Assembly (NCBI GenBank): GCA_003645215.1
Contig: QNEM01000057.1
Coordinates: forward strand, 1-9,808
Source of the DNA: Gammaproteobacteria bacterium
GTDB lineage: Bacteria; Pseudomonadota; Gammaproteobacteria; Eutrophobiales; Eutrophobiaceae
DNA: 9,808 nucleotides
Direction of reading: 5' to 3'
Shown here: positions 6,576 to 9,808 of the stretch, piece after piece
Layout: every line of letters starts with the position of its first letter
How positions within the stretch are numbered: the first letter of the stretch is position 1
Notes under the pieces: model-generated
Database searches by the model: none
Told to the model about the DNA's origin: nothing
The model's input: the letters and a program-made list of their open reading frames with translations, nothing else
Translations under genes and position numbers: made by a program

Positions 6576-7970
6576 ATTTAACTCCCGTCTCCCCAAAGAC
6601 AAACTTATCCAGCCCAAAGCTAACAAAATCACAAATGTTGCAGCATTCGCAGGGATCTGTAGATTAAAATCCACTGAAGAATGGATCAATATAGCGATGA
6701 TCCCCATGATCGACGCAAACGACATGCCTCGCATCAAGGGATCATGTCGGCGATACTGCGCCAGTAATGCCGCACACAGGGAACTGACCGTAATCAACCC
6801 TAGCAATATAAGTCCTATGACACCCGTATCAGTGGCAAATTGTAAATAATCGTTATGCATCTGGTAATTATCTTCGTGAATATCTGCACCACGGTATTGT
6901 GGAAACACGGCATAAAAACTACCCAGCCCACTTCCAGTTAAACGATAATCTTGCCATTGCCTCAGTGCATAGATATTAACCTCATCACGATTTTCCGTCG
7001 CAAGACTGGTCTGCTCAAGTCGCTGTTTGACCTTTTCAAGTCCAAACCATTGGCCGACGATCAAAATATCAATGATAACCAGGCTAACCAGCAATATAAC
7101 AACCGAGCGTGTTGAATTTTTTGAAAATACCAGGCCAATAGCTCCGGCAATAAACAAACTAACAAAAAATGCCGTATTACCCATACGAGAATGAGTTAAT
7201 ACCAGTGCAATAACCATGATGATCAGACTCACCCTCAGCCTTGCCTTGGCACTTAATAACAAGCGAAATATATTCAGTGCCTTTTCCTTCAGTGACTCGC
7301 CATAAGACATGCCCATTGAAGCGATCAATAAACCGATACCAACCGCCATCGTCATCTCCAGGTAACCGGCCAGGTGATTACGACTAATAAATGTTCCCGT
7401 GGCAACACCGAGATGATAAATCTTCTTGATAAAAAAACTATACTCAAGCATCGACAAGGTCATCACTGCACCATACATGGCCTGGAACAGGCCACTGAAG
7501 ACCAGCGTATAGGCCAGTATTTTTAATCGTTTGCGATTTGTAATCAAAACCAGTGCCAGGAAAAAAACAAGGACATAAGAAAGGCTAAGCAACCAATAAG
7601 CACGCGTTATCTTCAGATCAACACTCAATACGGGATCTGCTATAGAGGACCAATGTTCAAGCGCTAATGGTGAAAGAGCATGAATCAACTGTGCGGAAAG
7701 CGGCGTAAGCTGAAGAGCAATAAACACCAGCCACAAAACAAAAACAAGCAACACAAACCTTGCTGAACGCAGACTGCTGGAAACAGTTACCTTGTTACGG
7801 AAATAGAGCCAACACCAGCTTGCCGTTAATAAATAAACCCAGACTTCCATGATTGACCAGGCCCAGGGACGGTAACTACCAAAAGGCAAGGGTAACCAGA
7901 CAAGCAGAGCACAAAAGGCATAAAACAATAGCTTATCCGGAGAAGTATTATTAACCTGATTCGAAATCAT
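6546..7970 (-). CDS. O-antigen ligase/polymerase family membrane protein (Wzy/WaaL-like)
   Basis: A 474-residue protein with about ten or more hydrophobic segments and a larger loop near residues 308-380, the topology of the Wzy_C/O-antigen ligase superfamily. Characteristic motifs are TFISRNHLAGYLEM (193-206), THSRMGN (259-265), GSGLGSF (346-352), HNDYLQ (372-377) and HSSVDFNLQIPANA (430-443). These inner-membrane proteins transfer or polymerise lipid-linked glycans at the periplasmic face. Beside Wza and Wzc genes, a polymerase role is more likely than lipid A ligation, but the family cannot be split by sequence alone. The start is only 22 nt beyond the T-tract of a terminator and no strong ribosome site is visible. 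The last nine residues (SSGHPHTRE) are encoded by an inserted palindromic repeat. Confidence 0.88.
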   Translation of the reverse strand: MISNQVNNTSPDKLLFYAFCALLVWLPLPFGSYRPWAWSIMEVWVYLLTASWCWLYFRNKVTVSSSLRSARFVLLVFVLWLVFIALQLTPLSAQLIHALSPLALEHWSSIADPVLSVDLKITRAYWLLSLSYVLVFFLALVLITNRKRLKILAYTLVFSGLFQAMYGAVMTLSMLEYSFFIKKIYHLGVATGTFISRNHLAGYLEMTMAVGIGLLIASMGMSYGESLKEKALNIFRLLLSAKARLRVSLIIMVIALVLTHSRMGNTAFFVSLFIAGAIGLVFSKNSTRSVVILLVSLVIIDILIVGQWFGLEKVKQRLEQTSLATENRDEVNIYALRQWQDYRLTGSGLGSFYAVFPQYRGADIHEDNYQMHNDYLQFATDTGVIGLILLGLITVSSLCAALLAQYRRHDPLMRGMSFASIMGIIAILIHSSVDFNLQIPANAATFVILLALGWISLSLGRRELNSSGHPHTRE

Positions 7971-7991
7971 AGGTTCGGGATTATTTTAAGC

Positions 7992-8026
7992 AAAAAAAAA
8001 CGGTGTATATAATACACCGTCTTTTT
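7992..8026 (-). terminator. Strong intrinsic terminator, possibly bidirectional
   Basis: Perfect 9-bp arms ACGGTGTAT and ATACACCGT enclose ATA. On the minus strand the stem is followed by nine T residues (complement of A-run 7992-8000), and on the plus strand by CTTTTT. It lies 48 nt after the stop codon of the small Gly-rich gene and directly before the wzy-like gene, so it should end most transcripts of the former. Confidence 0.9.
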
Positions 8027-8074
8027 ATTGTCTTGTGAAACTATTAATAACTAATTAAGTTACCGTTGCTTCAA

Positions 8075-8440
8075 TTAACCAGTGCCGTAGTTTGGGTTTG
8101 AACCGCCTCCGCCACCACCGCCACCGCCACCAGCGCCACCACCACCACCGCCAGCGCCACCAGCACCGCTACTGCCAGTAACTCCTGGTGTTGCAGCGAC
8201 AACAGCTGTGACATCTGGGCCAGTAAGTCCTGCTGAAGCAAGTGCAGATATAATGGCACCGAAATCAGTAACACCGGCGGCAACAAGCTGGTCAGCAATA
8301 TCGGAGGCACTCAAACCAGCAGTCTGAGCAATCTGTGCGGCCTCAGCGGCAGTCTTGCCCGCAGCCATATCACTAGCGATATCAGCCAGTGCAAATTGAA
8401 AATTGAATAACAGGAAAACTGCAAAAATAATTCGTTTCAT
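8075..8440 (-). CDS. Small secreted protein with Ala-rich tandem repeats and a polyglycine tail
   Basis: A 121-residue protein whose family I do not recognise. Residues 1-19 form a clear signal peptide (MKRIIFAVFLLFNFQFALA before D20). Residues about 26-84 comprise four degenerate repeats of 14-15 residues: AAGKTAAEAAQIAQT, AGLSASDIADQLVA, AGVTDFGAIISALAS and AGLTGPDVTAVVAAT, probably short helices separated by AG turns. A glycine-rich tract (about 87-113) and SNPNYGTG end follow. ATG 8440 is preferred over an in-frame TTG at 8455 because GGTGG lies 8 nt before it and the signal peptide then starts normally. It has its own terminator, suggesting separate and possibly high expression. A matrix-associated or surface role is only an inference from the neighbouring export genes. 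Confidence 0.75.
   Translation of the reverse strand: MKRIIFAVFLLFNFQFALADIASDMAAGKTAAEAAQIAQTAGLSASDIADQLVAAGVTDFGAIISALASAGLTGPDVTAVVAATPGVTGSSGAGGAGGGGGGAGGGGGGGGGGSNPNYGTG
8102..8167 (-). repeat. Glycine-codon triplet repeat tract
   Basis: Sixty-six bases of GGN codons (mostly GGT and GGC, with two GCN alanine codons) encode residues 92-113 of the secreted protein. The near-repetitive triplets could slip during replication and change tail length by whole codons without breaking the frame. Confidence 0.8.
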
Positions 8441-8564
8441 CGTCTTGTCCACCAATATTTAGATTTTAATCCTTAACAACCCTGAATATAGCTGAAACCG
8501 GCTTAGATAGGTAGAAAAAAACAACAAAATATCAATTTTGTAAGGTACTTCTCATTAAGCCGTT

Positions 8565-8712
8565 TCTCGTCATCCCGATCGCAGGGTAGGGCGCCTGACC
8601 TTAATCTCTTCCTGTCATCCTGAACCCTCTCCTTGTCATCTCGACAGTATGGAGAGATCTTGCTTTCCCTTTTCCTCAATTCCGTCATTCCCGCGAACGT
8701 GTGAAACCAGTA
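8565..8712. repeat. Decayed palindromic repeat fragments
   Basis: The stretch between the Gly-rich gene and the HTH gene (8441-8766) holds no credible gene. It contains several GTCAT-headed fragments: CTCGTCATCCCGATCG (from about 8567), CTGTCATCCTGAAC (from 8612), CTTGTCATCTCGAC followed by GAGAGATCTTGCT (8632-8664) and GTCATTCCCGCG with a nearby CCAG (from 8684). The 8632-8664 fragment has counterparts at the right edge of the window. Confidence 0.6.
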
Positions 8713-8716
8713 GAAG

Positions 8717-8751
8717 TGTTACACATGTGACAAGGTTGTACCATGTATGAC
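8717..8751. mobile_element. Possible insertion-sequence end remnant
   Basis: Two similar 15-16-base words, TGTTACACATGTGAC (8717-8731) and TTGTACCATGTATGAC (8736-8751), stand in direct orientation separated by AAGG. Repeated TGTTAC..CATGT words resemble the multi-repeat termini of IS21- or IS481-type elements. No transposase gene or matching second end is visible in the window, so this is tentative. Confidence 0.25.
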
Positions 8752-8766
8752 TGCAAGAATGGGATA

Positions 8767-9312
8767 CTATCCCGTCATTATTTTTTTCGCCTCAATTTCA
8801 ACTTCCGGCGAAATTTCCTTCAAATTTTTAACATGATTAATTGTCATATTCGTTGCAGCCAATTCTTGCAGTGTTGAAAAATTATTATATTTCTCAATCT
8901 TAATAAATGATTTCAGAACGGAGGAAAGATGCCAAAGCGATGGGTTACCGCTGTGAACCGGGATCAAAGAATGCATATTTTCCTTCAACATAATTTTACG
9001 CATGTTCTGGCGCGTACATCCTAGAATCTCAGCCATGTCCGTCAAACCAACGAGATCAGGCGCGGCCTCAATGAGATTGATCCCGGGAACCGCAGCTTTC
9101 ACATTTTTAATTGCAGAAAATACTGCAGCAGATGCAGATTTTGCTTTACGTGTAAAATCAAGACTGAGACACCCTGGCATACCGACACCGATCATTGCAT
9201 CATCACAACCCGCTTCGAATAGTTTGTCCAGAATTGCATCATCAACCATCATCTCTGACGGAAGTGAGAATTTCAATGTAAAGTCATATTCATTCATATT
9301 CATTGTCGTCAT
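8767..9312 (-). CDS. Helix-turn-helix protein, putative antitoxin of a HicA-like pair
   Basis: A 181-residue protein numbered from ATG 9312. The N-terminal half (about 9-86, YDFTLKFSLP..LFEAGCDDAMIGVG..LSLDFTRKAKSASAAVFSAI..AAPD) has an alternating strand-helix pattern that could be a degenerate HicB-like fold. A helix-turn-helix follows (about 87-110, DLVGLTDMAEILGCTRQNMRKIML), then PSLWHL (124-129) and a C-terminal helical tail. It overlaps the upstream small gene by 23 bp and, by position and the HTH, is probably the DNA-binding autorepressor and antitoxin. ATG codons at 9312, 9303 and 9297 are all possible; an earlier ATG at 9366 would overlap by 77 bp and is less likely. I recall similar pairs in other genomes but know of no assigned name. 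Confidence 0.65.
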   Translation of the reverse strand: MTTMNMNEYDFTLKFSLPSEMMVDDAILDKLFEAGCDDAMIGVGMPGCLSLDFTRKAKSASAAVFSAIKNVKAAVPGINLIEAAPDLVGLTDMAEILGCTRQNMRKIMLKENMHSLIPVHSGNPSLWHLSSVLKSFIKIEKYNNFSTLQELAATNMTINHVKNLKEISPEVEIEAKKIMTG

Positions 9313-9568
9313 CTTGTTTATTATGTGGTTCACAGTTATCAACAACTCGTTTAATCTTTTTTGCATGATTCTCTGGACTCCGTGGTGACCCCCAAATACT
9401 AGTTATGCAATATTCACCACATCGACATTCTCTATCGTTATATGGGCAATACATTCGGCCCCAGGGGTGTCCTCTACAGCCATCTTCAACTCGCCACCCT
9501 TTCGATTCAGCATAAACCAGAGCTTCTTCAATTGATGATTTAGGGTGCTTCTTGCGTATTTTGGGCAT
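9290..9568 (-). CDS. HicA-like small cysteine-rich protein, putative toxin
   Basis: A 92-residue protein starting MPKIRKKHPKSSIEEAL. The segment ALVYAESKGWRVEDG..GHPWGRMYCP (16-42) followed by SIWGSPRSPENHAKKIKRVVDNC (57-79) recalls the HicA RNA-binding fold: helix, G-W-x-V strand, a His after Gly (H34), then a closing helix. Unlike classical HicA it carries six cysteines (31, 41, 48, 50, 54, 79), four of them in the compact CPYNDRECRCGEYC stretch, which suggests a metal site. ATG 9568 was chosen because AAAGGA precedes it by 6 nt. A longer in-frame start at 9622 would add 18 residues and lie inside the presumed operator. Toxin function is inferred from resemblance, small size and pairing with an HTH gene. 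Confidence 0.65.
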   Translation of the reverse strand: MPKIRKKHPKSSIEEALVYAESKGWRVEDGCRGHPWGRMYCPYNDRECRCGEYCITSIWGSPRSPENHAKKIKRVVDNCEPHNKQDDDNEYE

Positions 9569-9574
9569 AAAAAA

Positions 9575-9580
9575 TCCTTT
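9575..9580 (-). promoter_or_regulatory. Ribosome binding site of the HicA-like gene
   Basis: AAAGGA on the minus strand is spaced 6 nt from ATG 9568. It settles the start at MPKI and excludes the upstream in-frame ATG at 9622. Confidence 0.6.
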
Positions 9581-9586
9581 CGTGTA

Positions 9587-9615
9587 AAGGTAGTAAAACA
9601 AGCAGAGGTTGTCAA
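9587..9615 (-). promoter_or_regulatory. Candidate promoter of the HicA-like/HTH cassette
   Basis: On the minus strand a perfect -35 TTGACA (9615-9610) is separated by 17 nt from TACCTT (9592-9587), a weak -10 with 3 of 6 matches. The expected start of transcription near 9580 leaves a leader of only about 12 nt. The weak -10 and short leader keep this tentative. Confidence 0.45.
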
Positions 9616-9627
9616 GCGACAACCTCT
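9604..9627. promoter_or_regulatory. Inverted-repeat operator overlapping the -35 box
   Basis: Perfect 10-bp arms AGAGGTTGTC (9604-9613) and GACAACCTCT (9618-9627) enclose AAGC. The arms cover most of the candidate -35 box of the cassette. A dimeric HTH protein bound here would block RNA polymerase, as expected for autoregulation by the 8767-9312 product. No T-run on either side supports a terminator role. Confidence 0.6.
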
Positions 9628-9808
9628 TGTTATCTCGACTGAAAGGACGCCTACAGATGTGTGGGTGGTACGATGTCAGGGAAGAAGTAGGTACGACCCC
9701 ATGGATGGGGGAGGTAGAATTGTGCCTGGAGCAACCATCGAGAGTAATGCAGGAGCAATTACCGAGCAGTTACCGAGGGATCTTGCTCTTTAAGCGAAGA
9801 TCGAATGA
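9626..9808. repeat. Composite repeat region at the right window edge
   Basis: No convincing gene is visible. CTTGTTATCTCGAC (9626-9639) matches 8632-8645 at 13 of 14 positions, and GAGGGATCTTGCT (9775-9787) matches 8652-8664 at 12 of 13. The outer words of the 33-bp element at 8632 are thus found here about 160 bp apart, with other material between. Within it, 9695-9738 resembles 6404-6452 (GACC..CCATGGA, then TAGAATTG..CCTGGAGCAA). The end forms an imperfect hairpin GATCTTGCT/AGCGAAGATC (from 9779). Confidence 0.5.

Noticed and set aside
6451..6849. 132-codon plus-strand frame
   Set aside because: Starts in a repeat and runs antisense through the well-supported wzy-like gene.
8503..8688. 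61-codon minus-strand frame rich in Arg, Asp and Lys
   Set aside because: Spans the decayed GTCAT repeats; charged low-complexity translation is typical of such repeats.
8761..8773. GGGATA-C-TATCCC palindrome as a terminator of the HTH gene
   Set aside because: The loop is a single base and no T-run follows on the minus strand, so a functional terminator is unlikely.
9569..9622. 18-codon upstream extension of the HicA-like gene from ATG 9622
   Set aside because: It would place the start inside the inverted-repeat operator and upstream of the candidate promoter, while AAAGGA points to ATG 9568.
9545..9793. 82-codon plus-strand frame at the right edge
   Set aside because: Overlaps the HicA-like gene start, its promoter and repeat material; no recognisable features.

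Overview
The window reads as chromosomal DNA of a moderate-GC, probably marine or environmental gammaproteobacterium. That placement rests on a Vibrio-type exopolysaccharide gene order, Gram-negative outer-membrane components and many short palindromic intergenic repeats. No rRNA or other taxonomic marker is present, so the genus cannot be named. Every gene I can support lies on the minus strand, so transcription runs from high to low coordinates.

Right part (about 8767-9808): a two-gene cassette, a 92-residue HicA-like small protein (9290-9568) followed with overlap by a 181-residue helix-turn-helix protein (8767-9312). A perfect 10-bp inverted repeat overlaps the presumed -35 box of the cassette. 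The arrangement fits an autoregulated toxin-antitoxin-like pair; the function is inferred. Repeat debris flanks it on both sides (8565-8751 and 9626-9808).

Middle (about 6240-8440): a small secreted protein with short alanine-rich tandem repeats and a polyglycine tail (8075-8440), then a strong intrinsic terminator (7992-8026), then a Wzy/WaaL-like membrane polymerase or ligase (6546-7970). The last codons of the latter lie inside a palindromic repeat. A mosaic of palindromic repeats fills 6240-6575.

Left part (307-6001): a polysaccharide assembly and export set in the order outer-membrane beta-barrel (VpsM-like), Wza-type export protein (VpsN-like), Wzc-type co-polymerase/tyrosine kinase (VpsO-like), PHP-type tyrosine phosphatase (CpsB/YwqE-like) and TPR membrane protein (VpsP-like). 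This matches the Vibrio vps-II order with a PHP phosphatase inserted between the VpsO and VpsP equivalents. Together with the Wzy-like protein these could polymerise, length-regulate and export an exopolysaccharide, with kinase and phosphatase cycling the C-terminal tyrosines of the co-polymerase. Glycosyltransferases and a flippase are not in the window.

Far left (1-291): a tandem array of 119-bp units built from the same palindromic repeat family, cut by the window edge.
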